A stretch of 64,000 nucleotides of DNA from Raphanus sativus (lineage: Eukaryota; Streptophyta; Magnoliopsida; Brassicales; Brassicaceae): assembly GCF_000801105.2 (NCBI RefSeq), contig NC_079517.1:3224001-3288000 (forward strand), given 5' to 3'. The position numbers and the translations under genes are program-made. Below the pieces are notes generated by a model that saw only the letters and a list, made by a program, of their open reading frames with translations, ran no database searches and was not told where the DNA came from. Shown in pieces: positions 46,041 to 59,600 of this stretch. Numbering within the stretch: the stretch's first letter is position 1; each line of letters begins with the position of its first letter.

Positions 46041-47078
46041 TCAGTGCTCTCCTTTGTGGAGGTTGTGGAGGATATAGAGAGAAGCAGAGGACAAGAAAAT
46101 GCAAACGGAATAACTAAGCAAATCCAGACCGGTGGCGATGGTAACCATCTTGCTTCTCTCGAACATCTTCACTAGAAGGATCATGACAATAACATGTCCA
46201 ACTTTGGTTTTGAGCTCATCAAGTGAGCTGATCTTCATCCATTTCGGTCTCTCCTTCATGGCAAACATTCCGAATAGAGAAGAGGCTTTGAGGGCACGGT
46301 CGGATTCAGCAGGGACATCAGGAGAGGAGTTGCTGATGAAGAGTCCATACAAACCCATACTAAATATTAGCATAACTGTCCCAACCAGATACACATCTGC
46401 AAATCAAAATTTTATCAGAATTATATAGGTCATACATATATATGTGTGAGCAAATTTACCAATAGCTTCGACGAGGTGTAAAACCATTTGGCCCTTGTGG
46501 ATGCCTTTGACACAGTTAGTCCAATAGACTTTATATGCTTCCATGACATAGACGCACCCCTACATAGTTACTCACTACTACTTTTAAGTACAGTACAGGA
46601 GAATGTTTGTAGTTGAGATCTAAAAAAAAAAACAAAAAAAGTTACATTGAGGAAGCAGAGTAGCGAACCAGCCAGAGAACCTCCTACTGCCAAGAGCGCC
46701 AGGAACCGGAAATCAAATATGATCTGTTCAATAACATAAATCAAATATGCTCAATATATAAGAAAAAGAAGAAACATAGTAAAAGTTAGTTGTTACCCTC
46801 TCGACGGTTGATTCGGTGGAGCGAAAGAAGCGAGCAAATAGGGTGTTATCATCCACAACAACCTTATCGTGATGAGTTCCATGAGAAGTTGACAACGTGT
46901 TCCCGTTGACAACGGGGATCGAGATAGGGCTAGGGGTCGATGATGATGACTCTGGAGACGATGAGGCAAGAGCTGCTAACGGCAAATGGAAACGGGGACG
47001 CGTGGGGAGCACAACGTGATGATTAGGCAGCGAGACGGAGAGTCGAGTGGCGGAGGCTAACGAGTAGAGAGCAGTCAT
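46041..47078 (-). CDS. UPF0114-family membrane protein, probably plastid (AT5G13720 type)
   Basis: Four exons on minus: 46797-47078, 46646-46723, 46460-46559 and 46041-46396, 271 residues. Residues 1-45 are Ser/Leu/Ala-rich with few acidic residues, like a chloroplast transit peptide. The UPF0114 (YqhA-like) domain follows with about four membrane spans: FDFRFLALLAVGGSLAGSLL, the H-L-V-E-A-I segment, VYLVGTVMLIFSMGLYGLFI with the conserved S/N-N-S-S tail, and VIVMILLVKMFERSKMV. The biochemical role of the family is not known. Convergent with SIG4, so the two may share overlapping 3' UTRs; divergent from ELO2 across ~830 bp. Confidence 0.9.
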
Positions 47079-47904
47079 ATTTGAAAGGAACAGAAGAGTT
47101 TGTGATTAGTAAGGAGATATTTTGAGTATAGATGTCTGTATGTATGTAATCCCTGTCGGAGACCAAGTGGAGAAGTAGGAGGAACGATCGGCGCGTGGGG
47201 GGTTGGGGAAGGCGGGAGAGAAATATGTGGTGTGTGGAGGAAGTTTGACTTTTCCACAATATTTTGTTTTCTCAAAAGATCTTTTTACCCTTTGACAAGA
47301 AAAAGCAAAAGACTTTTTTACCTTGAATAAAAACAAAAAACAATATGGGCTATATAATAAGAATATTTATGCAGATTTAGTAGTTAGTGGGCTTAATTTA
47401 ACGTCAATCGTCTTCTTGGCAGCCATGAACCATCTGTGGTGGACTTTAGATTTTTTTGGCTATATACCTGAGATTCGCCGAGACATCATACAGTAATTTC
47501 AATATGAAAGCAGCTACTACCACTAAAACCATAGGGTTTGAGATAATTTTGTTTATAAAGATTAGAGGAGTGAAGTGAAATAATTATCAAAAACGAATTT
47601 GGTGGTTAGCAGAGCCAAAAATGATCACACTATTGGTAAAGAAAGAAAAAAAAAAAAGAACCGGCTATTAAAAAGCGAACCAAACTGTTTAAAAACACTG
47701 AACCGGCTGTTAATAAACAAACCGGGTCTTGTTCAGACAGCTTTATAGCAAATCAAAACGATATAGCGGCTGTGTTACTTTGGGGTATAAACCCTAATGT
47801 CAGTGTTCGGGGTTTAAATCTTAAAATCTGTGCCTCCTGGATCTAATCTGTAGCTGCAAAGCTAAGTTGAAGTCGTAGAGAAGAGAGATTCGTACTTGTC
47901 CGTC
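47079..47904. promoter_or_regulatory. Divergent intergenic region, UPF0114 and ELO2
   Basis: An 826-bp region between two divergent start codons. It holds both promoters and leaders. No coding sequence. Confidence 0.5.
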
Positions 47905-50900
47905 ATGAAAAACTTGAAGCTTTTCTCGGAGGTTTCTCAGAACATCCAATTGCATTCGACGGAAGACGAAGTTGTACAGTTCGCAGCTTATGACATCGAC
48001 CAGAGTCGCTTCTTCTTCGCTTCTTCCACTAACTTCGTTTACACCCTTCACCTCTCCTCCTTTCAAGTAAGCAATCTCTGCCTGTGAAACTCGTCTCCTC
48101 TTTGGTTACATCAGCGAATGAGACAAAAAAAAAGTTTTGGTCTTTATATGGTTTGATTCAAGTTTCTTGTGAATGAGAACTTGCAAGTAACGATTTTTTT
48201 GGGTTTGTAGGGTCTTTGTAAATCGAAAGTCTTACTCTTTTCTCTCTATGTGTTGATTTTCGTAATCATAATGAATGTTTCAGAATGGGAGAGATTGTGG
48301 GATGCCAGTGGAGGTTTGCAGTATTGATTTGGAGACAGGGGATTTCATCACTGCCTTTGATTATCTCGCGGAGAAGGAGTCTCTCTTGATTGGGACTTCT
48401 CGTGGGCTTCTGCTTGTGCATGAGGTTGAGAGCAATGTGACTGAGCTAGTTGGAAATATTGAAGGAGGTGTCAAGTGTGTATCGCCTAGTCCTACTGGGG
48501 ATCTACTTGGATTGATTAGTGGTTTTGGTCAGTTGCTTGTCATGACTTATGATTGGGATTTGATGTATGAGCGGTCGCTTCCTGAAGGTGTGTACGTACC
48601 TTTTTGTCACCTATAACCTCTCTTTTTTACATTTTTCTTGACCGCATAAGGGTTCTAGCTTAAAGTTTTACTGAACACCTCCTTTTGATTTGTTAACTAT
48701 GTGACACAACAGGTGAAGCAGACGATGTGTCTGTAAACTGTGAAGGAACTTCCATTTCCTGGAGAGGTGATGGGAAGTATTTTGCGACCATGGGTGAGGT
48801 TTTTGAATCCGGTTGTATGTCTAAGAAGATTAAGATATGGGAGAGTGATTCCGGCGCTTTGCAGTCTTCTTCAGAAGCAAAAGATTTCATGAAGGGGATT
48901 CTTGAATGGATGCCTAGTGGGGCGAAAATCGCAGCTGTTTATAAAAAGAAGTCAGATGATGGATGCCCGTCAGTTGCATTCTTCGAGAGGAATGGACTTG
49001 AGAGGAGCTCATTTAGCATAGGAGAACCTGGAGATGCTTTTGAAAGTCTGAAGTGGAATTCTGCATCTGATCTTCTTGCAGGGGTTGTTAGTTGCAAAAC
49101 ACATGATGCTATTAGGGTGTGGTTCTTTAGCAACAACCACTGGTACCTGAAACACGAGATTAGGTATCCAAGGGAAGCTGGAGTAATGGTCATGTGGGAT
49201 CCGACAAAGCCAACGCAGTTAATATGTTGGACTCTGGCAGGGCAAGTGACTGTTTGTAATTTTATGTGGGTAACGGCAGTCATGGAGGACTCAACAGCCT
49301 TTGTCGTAGATAACTCCAAGATTCTCGTGACACCACTGTCTTTGTCCTTGATGCCACCTCCTATGTATTTGTTCAGCCTTAGTTTTTCTTCCGCTATCAG
49401 GGATATGGCATATTACTCGAGGAACTCTAAAAGTTGTCTGGCTGTGTTTTTGTCTGATGGAAGCCTGTCTTTTGTTGAGTTTCCTGCACGTAATACTTGG
49501 GAAGATCTTGAAGGTAGGGACTTCAATGTGGAAGTTTCAGAGTGTAAAACAGCGCTGGGCTCTGTTACACATCTTCTATGGCTGGATGTCCATTCACTTC
49601 TGTGCGTCTCTGCTTATGGTTCTAGCCAGAACAAGTGTCTCTCTTCTGGTTCGTCTGAGGCAGAGCTTCATGGCTCTTATTTACAGGAAGTTGAAGTTGT
49701 CTGTTACGAGGACCATGTTCCTGATCAAGTAACAGGCTCTGGCTTCGGTGCTAGCGTCACTTCCCAGACACCTCTGGAGTCACCTGTCATGGCTCTTGCC
49801 TGGAATCCTAGTAAGCGTGATTCAGCCTTTGTAGAGTTCGAAGGTGGGAAAGTGCTTAGCTATGCATCAAGATCAGGCTTTATGGAAGCTCGTAATGATA
49901 GTGTCTGCTTTCCATCAACTTGTCCTTGGGTGAGGGTTGCGCAGGTTGACGCCGGTGGCATGCAGAAACCCTTGATATGTGGGCTAGATGATATTGGTAG
50001 ACTGTACATCAACGGGAAGAGCCTATGTAATAACTGCAGCAGCTTCTCATTTTATTCAGAACTGGACAATGAAGTTGTCACCCATCTGATTATTTTGACC
50101 AAACAGGATTTTCTCTTTATCGTCGACACCGAGGATGTACTACTGCAGGGAGAAGCGGCACTTGGAAACGTCTACTTTGTCATCGATGGTAGAAAGCGAG
50201 ACGAGGAAGTTATGAGCTACGTAAATGTCTGGGAAAAAGGTGCCAAAGTAATAGGAGTCCTCAATGGAGATGAAGCTGCTGTAGTACTACAAACTATGCG
50301 GGGGAATCTGGAATGCATTTATCCTAGAAAGCTGGTCCTGTCTTCCATTACGAACGCGTTAGCTCAGCAACGGTTCAAAGATGCATTGAACTTGGTAAGG
50401 CGACATAGAATCGACTTTAATGTTATCGTTGATCTATACGGCTGGCAAGCGTTTCTACAATCAGCTGTAGAGTTTGTTGAGCAAGTGAACAATTTGAACC
50501 ACGTTACAGAGTTTGTTTGTGCCATGAAGAACGAAGATGTTACAGAGACACTTTACAAGAAGTTCTCTTTCTCCAAGAAGAGGGACAAGGTTTCCCAAGG
50601 GAAGGAGCTATCCGGTAACAAAGTATCATCAGTTCTACAGGCAATTAGAAAAGCCCTTGAAGAGCATATACCAGAGAGTCCGTCAAGGGAACTCTGTATT
50701 CTGACCACTCTTGCCCGAAGTGATCCACCAGCTATTGAGGAATCTCTTATGAGGATAAAATCTGTTCGTGAGATGGAGTTGCTAAACTCCTCTGGTGATG
50801 TCTCAGGGAAAAAGTCTCGTCCATCTGCAGAAGAAGCCTTGAAACACCTTCTGTGGCTACTGGATTCAGAGGCTGTCTTCGAAGCTGCCTTGGGTCTTTA

Positions 50901-52327
50901 TGATCTGAACCTTGCAGCTATCGTGGCGCTCAATTCCCAACGTGATCCTAAAGAGTTTCTACCTTATCTTCAGGAGCTGGAGAGAATGTCCGAACCCCTG
51001 ATGCATTTCAACATTGACCTTAAACTGAAGCGCTTTGATAGTGCTCTCAAGAACATCGTGTCAGCAGGGGATGGCTACTTTCCTGATTGCATGAACTTGA
51101 TGAAGAAAAACCCTCAGCTTTTCCCGCTAGGTCTTCAGCTAATTACCGATCCTGAAAAGAAACAAGCAGTGCTGGAGGCGTGGGGAGATCATCTCACTGA
51201 TGAAAAACGTTTTGAAGATGCTGCTACTACGTACCTATGTTGCTTTAACCTTGAAAAGGCTTCAAAGGCGTATCGTGAGTGCGGTGATTGGAGTGGGGTA
51301 CTCAGAGTGGGGGCGCTAATGAAGTTGGGTAAAGATGAGATCTTGAAATTGGCGTACGAGCTCTGTGAAGAGGTCAATGCTCTTGGGAAGCCAGGGGAAG
51401 CAGCGAAGATAGCTTTGGAGTATTGTGGAGATATAAGCGGTGGAGTGAACTTGCTCATCAACGCCAGGGAGTGGGAAGAAGCTTTAAGGGTTGCCTTTCT
51501 GCATACAGAAGATGGTTTAGTCTCAGTGGTGAAGAGTTCTGCTCTTGAGTGTGTTAATGGTCTAGTAAGCGAATTCAAAGAATCGATAGAGAAAGTAGGA
51601 AAATATCTGACTAGGTATCTAGCTGTTCGTCAGAGACGATTGCTGCTTGCAGCGAAGCTCAAGTCTGAGGAACGGTCAGTCATTGATCTTGACGATGACA
51701 CTGCTTCAGAAGCAAGTAGCAACCTGAGTGGAATGAGCGCCTATACTTTGGGGTACATTTTTGCTCAGCCTTTATTAGTGTGGAAGATATTAGATTGCAT
51801 AACTATGATATTATTATTGCAGGACAAGGAGAGGTTCTGCTGCTTCAGTCACCTCAAGCACGGCTACCAAGGCAAGAGACTTGAGGCGCCAGAGAAAGAG
51901 CGGGAAGATCCGTGCTGGCAGGTATGTAGATATATATATAGTTGATGTGTTTCTTTCTTTTGATGTCCAAAAAATGTAAATAATGAATCAAATTTGGTGT
52001 GTAAATGGCAGTGCGGGTGAGGAGATGGCTCTCGTTGATCATTTGAAGGGTATGCGTATGACAGAAGGAGGAAAGAGAGAGCTGAAGTCTTTATTGATAT
52101 GTCTGGTAACACTTGGTGAGAAGGAGTCTGCACACAAGTTGCAACAGACTGCAGAGAATTTCCTGGTCGCTCAAGTAGCAGCAGTAGAGCTAGCAGACGA
52201 TACGGTGTCCAGCGAGAGCGTTGATGAAGAAGTGTTTTCCTTTGAACGTTACGTTCAGAAGACGAGATCCACGGCACGAGGCTCTGATGCCTTTAGCTGG
52301 ATGCTAAAGGTGTTCGTTAGCCCATGA
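47905..52327 (+). CDS. ELO2: Elongator complex subunit 1 (ELP1/IKAP homologue)
   Basis: Five exons: 47905-48066, 48294-48597, 48713-51752, 51823-51921 and 52012-52327, 1306 residues (Arabidopsis ELO2/ABO1 is about 1,319). Scaffold subunit of the Elongator complex, which modifies wobble uridine 34 of tRNAs and affects transcription; mutants have narrow leaves and ABA hypersensitivity. Start at MKNLKLFSEV (47905). The N-terminal ~700 residues form WD40-type propellers. The C-terminal part is helical TPR-like repeats (HLLWLLDSEAVFEAALGLYD, KRFEDAATTYLCCFNLEKAS). A basic tRNA-binding stretch, RDLRRQRKSGKIRAGS, is encoded by exon 4 and the junction. It ends in FSWMLKVFVSP. The apparent extension past 51752 is intron readthrough: frame needs the 51753-51822 intron. 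Confidence 0.95.
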
Positions 52328-54367
52328 AAAATCTTTAGATCTTGTTCTTGACTGAATAAGCATATCAACAAGCTTGTGCGTTTTAAAACATCAAAAACTT
52401 TCCTACTACATTTCGTCCTCTTCGTTTTGGATCTTTGTTGTTATTGCCGTTTTACGCTAGAGAGATTTGAGTTGCATCTACCACATTTTCTTTTGTTCAT
52501 CCCTTAGATTCCTGTGTTGCACAAGATAGGGTTATTTGATAATAATGGACCAGTGCTACATCGTATCGGGTTCGTCATTTTGTTTAAATCATGTATATAT
52601 TCAATTAATATATCTAACCAATTATGTTTTTGTAAAACTAGATAATTATGTTATTACAACAAAAATGTCTATAACCAACAGATTTACATGTCTTATGAAT
52701 TTGATTATACCTTCTAAAGTTGTTCTATTTCTCTATTTGATAGTATATAGTATTTATTGTGTTATTATACAGATTTCTTTTAAATGTTTTTTAATTAATT
52801 TGTAATTTCGTCTTCACAAGAATTCAAAATTCACACTTCTAGATGTAAAAATATTAATAATCTTAATCAAATTTAGACCAAATGGGTTTCCACAATTAAT
52901 TATGTTATCTATAGTTTGACTAATATTACGCAACTATTTATGCTATAAAAGTAAATGCACTTATTCAATGTAACTACAACCATAAACTTAAAATTTGTTT
53001 ATATCATCAGTATATTATTTTCATTTTTTCATTTTGCATTTTCCTAATACACATTAAGTTTTTTCCATAAGTGCATTAGTTTTCTATCCTTTGATTTAAA
53101 TTTATAAAATGTCTCCACATCTCCTCTGCGTGTATATGTCTATTTTACTTCTAGAGAAGTATGTTCCAACTCGAACTCAATAAATATCTCTTGTGCCCCC
53201 TAGAAAAAAGCCTTCTCATCTCACTCACACATCTTTTATTGTTTTGTTTTGTCATTCATCACTGTTGTAAGAGAATATCCGAAATCAAATTGTCATCAGA
53301 ACAGTGAAACTCCCATCTCATCATCGAACCCTTCTCAAACAACATTGTGGCTCATAATCCGCAGGCATGTGCCCGACCATTACAGTTTTGACTCTCGGGA
53401 AGAGTCAAGACTCTACCTACATTGTTCGTTATTTGTGAATTTTACAGGTTCGTAATTTATTTGAAAATAGTTTGATTTGTAGACTAATGTAGTTTAATCA
53501 CAAGAACTTAAAACACTGTAGTGCAGTGGTTTCCGTTACACGTTTCAATGTTTTATTCCTTTCTCTATGAGTCGCGTTGATGATGATGAGAGAAACCATG
53601 TTTTATTCGTTTCTCTATGAGCCGCGTTGATGATGATGAGAGAAACCATGTAATTTAAAATAAACCATACTTTTGTTTAGCAAATTCTGGTAGTGTATGT
53701 TGCATAACATGTTGGTTCTCCATCGCGTATTATTAGGGGCATGGTCTCGTTTTCTGTTTTGTTTTGCTCTGTGACAGTAAAACGATCTCATGAGTACTAC
53801 TATGCTTAGATATCGTAGGTCCCTACACCAGAAGAGAGTTATAATCGATGAAAATCCATCAGACGCGGTTGATATAAAGTGATAGGGAACTTATATAGAT
53901 CGAGTAATTAGACTAATAAATTACGTAACGACAAAAATAAAATTAATTGTATGAAAAAAAATGAGGGGGTACTATAGTCTATAATTAACGGAAGCAAATG
54001 AGTGATAATTGAAACTGCCAAGGTTAAATAAATTGACAAAAATATAAAGCTGGTCTATGAGAGTCAGCACCGAACCAATCAAGATATGTTTACCTCTTAA
54101 AACACGAGTTTAGTGCTCTTTGGACTTCCTCCTTTTTAGGTATATGTATTAATTACTTGCACTTAATCATAAAAAAAAAATACTTTTGAATGTTCTTTAC
54201 GTCGGAACACATGAACACGATATGAGGCATCAAACAGAAAACATATTATATATTCACGCATATATATCACTCTTATTTTCCTTATAACGAAACCAAAATA
54301 CATATCTTTTCTAACTCCCAAGGGAAAACGTTTTTTGAATGCAGTGCAGAGAAGGTGCAGCAAAATA
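52328..54367. other. ELO2 3' flank and long AT-rich intergenic region
   Basis: No gene supported over ~2 kb. It contains a two-copy 50-bp tandem repeat at 53551-53650. A short open piece at 53249-53455 has no recognisable family content. Confidence 0.5.
53551..53650. repeat. Tandem duplication, 2 x 50 bp
   Basis: TTTTATTCCTTTCTCTATGA... (53551-53600) is repeated at 53601-53650 with two substitutions. Confidence 0.9.
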
Positions 54368-56128
54368 ATGAAGTTTGAGAAAGCAAGGCCATTCATGGCC
54401 ATTGTTTTCATTCAGTTTTTGTATGCATTGATGTCTATAGTAGCGAAAACAGCTTTGAACCAAGGGATGAGCCCTCATGTCTTAGTCGCTTACCGCATGG
54501 CTGTTGCTGCAACTCTCATTACTCCTTTTGCTCTCGTTCTTGAGAGGTATCTTCTTCTTTCTTGCGGTTCAGGTTGTAATAACAAAATAATAATACAATA
54601 TGAAGTTATTAAAATAATCGGTTTCTTGTGTTGCAAACGTAGGAACTCAAGACCAAGGCTGACTTTCAAAATCTTATTACAAATATCCATCCTGAGTTTA
54701 TTTGAGTATAAGTTATTGTTACATCGTTTCTGATTCACGGTGACTAAGACATTGATTCCTTTGTGTAAGTAAGGTTTAAAATGTAACAAATGCAGGCCTG
54801 TGGTTGAACAAAACCTGTACTACTCAGGGATGAAACTTACTACTGCTACATTCACATCAGCTCTATGCAATGCACTTCCTGCAATGACATTTATAATGGC
54901 TTGCATTTTCAAGTAACTCTCTCTACCAATATTATTGCCAATGCTTATATTTACTAAAGTATTACCGAGGTTTTTAATTTTATGTTTTCTTGAAAGACTC
55001 GAGAAGGTGAATATCAAAAGGCGTCACAGCCAGGCAAAGCTGGTGGGAACCATGGTGGCTGTTGGAGGAGCAATGCTCATGACATTTTACAAAGGGAATG
55101 TCATTGAGTTGCCTTGGACAAGTAAGCCAAGGGGGATTATTGGGCAGTCACATGCTATGAATACTCCAAAGCAGGATGATATAGGAAAAGGATCAGTTAT
55201 GCTTGTAGCAAGCTGCTTCAGTTGGTCATGTTACATCATTTTACAGGTAAATTAAACCCATTCCCTATTCTTATAACTTAATTTCTATAGGCCAATATAA
55301 ACTTAAAACCCATGATCATTTCAAGAAACAATTCTAGTAGATAAATGAGTCAAAATCACAGAGAGGTAGTAAAGGTAACAGAACAGTTTATATTATTTTT
55401 TCAGGCAAACATTCTGAATACATATCATGCTGAGCTCTCGCTAACAGCACTTATGTGCATTATGGGGATGCTGGAGGCTAGTGTTATAGCATTGATATGG
55501 GAAAGGAAGAACATGTCTGTCTGGAAAATCCACCTGGACATGAAGCTTTTAGCTTCAATATATGGGGTATTACAATTGTTATCTCTGTCCCTAACTTTCA
55601 CAAACCTTTTTGTTTTTGTGTGTGTGTGTGTTTATGAGAGAAGTATTGTTGACTGTCACACACACAGGGACTAGTCTCAGGGTTAGCATACTATGCTATT
55701 GGATGGGCATCAAAGAAGAGAGGGCCTGTGTTTGTGAGCGCATTTAACCCTCTCAGCATGGTCATCGTTGCCATACTGAGTTCCTTTGTTTTCTTGGAAA
55801 AACTCTACCTAGGAAGGTAAACAGCCTTGATACACAAGACTACAAGTTGCGATAGATCTAAAATTAGAGAATTGATTTTTAACTAAATGTGTGTTTCTGA
55901 ACTTGTAGGGTTGTTGGAGCAGTTGTCATCGTCTTTGGAGTATATTTGGTACTATGGGGTAAAAGCAAGGACAAGATAGTAGAGCAGCATCCACCAAACG
56001 CTGGGTGTGCAGAGACTGTTGTAAAAACTGACGAGCAGATGGTGCGGACGCCTGATAACAACCAAGTACTACCCATCCAAGACCAGTTAATGATCTCAAA
56101 GCCAGCAACTCAGTCTCAGTCAGTCTGA
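54368..56128 (+). CDS. UMAMIT15: WAT1/MtN21-type transporter (UMAMIT15-like)
   Basis: Seven exons: 54368-54546, 54643-54705, 54796-54912, 54997-55246, 55405-55566, 55668-55816 and 55909-56128, 379 residues. Plant drug/metabolite-transporter (EamA) family; several UMAMITs export amino acids, but the substrate of this member is not established. The start MKFEKARPFMAIVFIQFLYA fits the family; an upstream in-frame ATG at 54335 would add 11 unusual residues and is less likely. Ten membrane spans in two EamA halves: first half with ALNQGMSPHVLVAYRMAVAA and YYSGMKLTTATFTSALCNAL; second half with GLVSGLAYYAIGWASKKRGP and AFNPLSMVIVAILSSFVFLE. The tail is hydrophilic. Position matches AT5G13670. Confidence 0.93.
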
Positions 56129-56684
56129 TATTCTTACATTATCTCTATATAATGCACCACATTTTTGGTTAGTGTTAATAGTATGGTTTGCCAGGAAAAA
56201 AAAAAGAGCAAGCAATGCTATCTGCATCTTAAGTTTTGGAGTATAATTGCAGAAATTCAGAAACCTTAGTAAGGGAAGCCATTGTGGTAGATTTCTGATA
56301 ACCTCCATTTATAAGAATCAAAGAAGCCTATACATATATATATCAAGCTGTTGCCATGATTGATGATTTCACCTATCTGCTTTGGTTTCAGATGTTTCCT
56401 AAGTAATTTACAGATGTTCCCTTTTCGGTGTTACTGCAAGTGGTAACTCTAGAAGTTGTACAAAGTAACATATAAGTAGTCCAAATGGGATATAAGGGGT
56501 TTTCCAAAAAGCATTAGTTTGAATTACATCCGAGGACTCAACCCCCTCATAAGAATTTAAGACTTATGTATAAGAATCAAACAAGCCCTATATAAAAATA
56601 TCATTAGAAACTAGATTTCATCTTTTAGTGAAAAAAGATTTTCAGCTTCCTCCAAACCCAGCTGCAAAATGGTGTTTTTGTTTT
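56129..56684. other. Convergent 3' flanks of UMAMIT15 and SVR3
   Basis: A 556-bp region between two stop codons. No coding sequence; it holds the 3' UTRs. Confidence 0.55.
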
Positions 56685-59600
56685 TTACCTGCCTTTCTTG
56701 GCCATTTTAGGATTCTTGCACATCCTTATACTAAGAGGTGTAACTTCCACAAGTTCATCCTCTTCAATGTATTCAATGCAGTCGTCCAGACTATAAGTCA
56801 AGGGAGTGTCAAGAACCACTGTAATATAAAAAGATTTGTTAGGAAATGTATTTAGAACTTTGCACAAAAGCTTTAAGGTTTATATTGGAAATACCTGTTA
56901 CATCTTTGTTGGAGCGAATGTTTGTTGCTGCCTTCTTCTTGCAGATGTTAAGTCCCAAGTCCCCAGGTCTCTGGTGGATCCCAACTATCTGACCTTTGTA
57001 TACGTCCACACCTGCAGCTACAAACATTTGCCCTCTCTCTTGTGCACTTGCTAGAGCATACGATGTTGATGTTCCATCTTCAAAGGCAACCTGAAACTCC
57101 CATTTTCCTTTTTTTTCAGAAAACCACAAAAAGGCTTTATAAACTAATCTTCAACTCTCCCTAAACTTACCAGCGAACCAAGATCACGGGTGCTAATATC
57201 TCCAGCCCAAGGTCCATAACTGTCGAATACGGTGTTGAGGATAGCGGTCCCACGAGAAGCTGTCAAAATTGCATTCCTCAATCCAAGAAGTCCACGTGTT
57301 GGGATTTTGTACCGCAGAAAGACTGTTCCTTCCGACCTGTCATTCAGGATTCACACACACACACACACATAGTCAGTAAGATTGATCATAATAGCTGCAA
57401 ACTGTTAGATTTTACCAAGCAGCTTTATCAAGAAGGCAGTCTTAAAGGGAGAGAGTAGGAGAAAGGATACATACCCAACACCCTGCATATCAAACATCTG
57501 TCCACGCCTTTTGCCAAGAAGTTCAACAACAGGCCCCATGTGATTCTCTGGTACTTCAACAGTTGCTACCTGAATTAAGTGAGCAAAAAAGCAAAAAGTT
57601 ATTTCTGTGAGTAGACAATGAAACCAAAGTTTTCTTATGTAGGAAATCTATAGCGTCAGTCAGAAAACTAACCTCATATGGCTCCAGCAATTTGTCGTTA
57701 ACCCTTTTGTTGATAACTTTCGGGGGTCCGACCATAAATTCATATCCCTCTCTTCTCCTGGAACATGTTATCATGTTCAGTTACTTTCAATATTCAAATA
57801 TGAAAAAGAGTGTTCAGTGAAAAGTGCTTACATGTTTTCTATCAGGATGGTAATGTGTAATGTACCGCGTCCACTAATGATGAATGTGTCAGCTGTCTCG
57901 CCATCTTCCACTTTCATAGCTAGATTTCTTTCAAGTTCACGGTTTAAACGATCTCTCAAGTTCCTGCTCGTTACATACTTGCCCTACAGAAAAGGAAAAT
58001 ATATAATTCAAATCAAATGTTTTTCATTAATCCAAGTTACAACCCTCCCACTTAAAATCTTTAGACAAAAACATTCATGGAAAAATGAGAAAGATCGACT
58101 TATTATGATGATGATAGTCATATCAGCCATACCTCACGACCAGAGAAAGGAGAGGTGTTGACAGAGAAGGACATTTTCACAGTTGGCTCTTCTACTTTGA
58201 TTGTAGGCAGAGGCTTCCCATGTACTTTATCAGCAATAGTCTCCCCAATCTGTAAAATGACGAAGTGGCAGCAAGCAATTATACAGCAGCGTTACAACAG
58301 TCTCTCGCATTTTTGGCATCAAATTATTTATGCATATATGTGTGTACCTGAATGTCATCTATGCCACATACAGCGCAAATATCTCCAGCTTCCACTGTAT
58401 CAGTAGGTACTCTGTAGAATTTCTCATAAACAAAGAGCTCACTCACTCTTGCAAACCTACAGGAATCTTCAGAAGTGCACACCTGTGAAGTTATATGCCC
58501 AATAAGTTTACAACAAACCATAACGGTTCTGCAAGAGAAGCTAGTGAGTTCAATAACAAAGCAATAAGCTTAAGATTTATCAAAAAGGTTACCCTGACAT
58601 CCATTCCTTTGCGTAACGCCCCTGCGTGTAGCCGCCCAATAGCAATACGTCCTTTATGCTCATCATACTCAATATTTGTGGCCTAGAGAAACAAAATTAG
58701 TTTTCATACAAGTGAATATCTACACAACTCAAACTAGACTGTCTGATTCATTCAAATTTTCTTGTACTGTTGGACGTTTTGGTTGGGAACAAACCACATG
58801 AAACATGAAAGGGTAGGATAAAAAAATATCACAATTGACTCACAAGCATCTGAAGAGCACCATCTTTTTCAATATTTGGGCCAGGTACACATCTAATAAT
58901 CGCCTCGAACAGGGGTCCCAGGTCTTCTGAAAGATCATCTGGAGTCAGCCCTGCCTTTCCTTTAATCCCACTAGCGTATATCGCTTGGAAATCACACTAC
59001 ACACCACCCACCACCAAACCCAAAAGATTAGTAATGTTTAGTATCATATAATTATAATACTCAAAAGCGTACAAATAAAAGAGAAGCCGAAAATCATCAA
59101 ATACCTGTTCATCTGTAGCATTAAGTTCAATAAACAGTTCAAAAGTGGAATTGACAACAAACTCAGGACGAGCAGAAGGCCTGTCAATCTTGTTTACGAC
59201 CACGACAACTGCATGTCCAAACTCAAGAGCCTTCTTTAAAACAAACCTTGTCTGGGGCATTGGTCCCTCAACAGAGTCCACCTAAAAGAAACAAGGGAGC
59301 GAGGATAAGGATAAATGAGAGACGGCAGAGAGCTGAGAGAAGTTTCATTATTATTTTAGAGAAATTGAGAACAAATCATACATACCACAAGGAGAACTCC
59401 GTCAACCATGTTCAAGACACGCTCCACTTCACCACCAAAGTCAGAGTGGCCAGGAGTATCAATAATATTCACTTTTGTGTTTTTGTAAGTGATGGAAGTG
59501 TTTTTGCTAAGAATGGTGATTCCTCTTTCACGTTCAAGGTCGTTAGAGTCCATGATCCTCTCTTGCATGACTTGGTTATCTCGGAACACCTACACAAGTA

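Noticed and set aside
51753..51945. Extended C-terminus of the ELP1 frame through 51945
   Set aside because: It is intron readthrough; splicing at 51752/51823 restores the conserved TRRGSAA...RDLRRQRK sequence.
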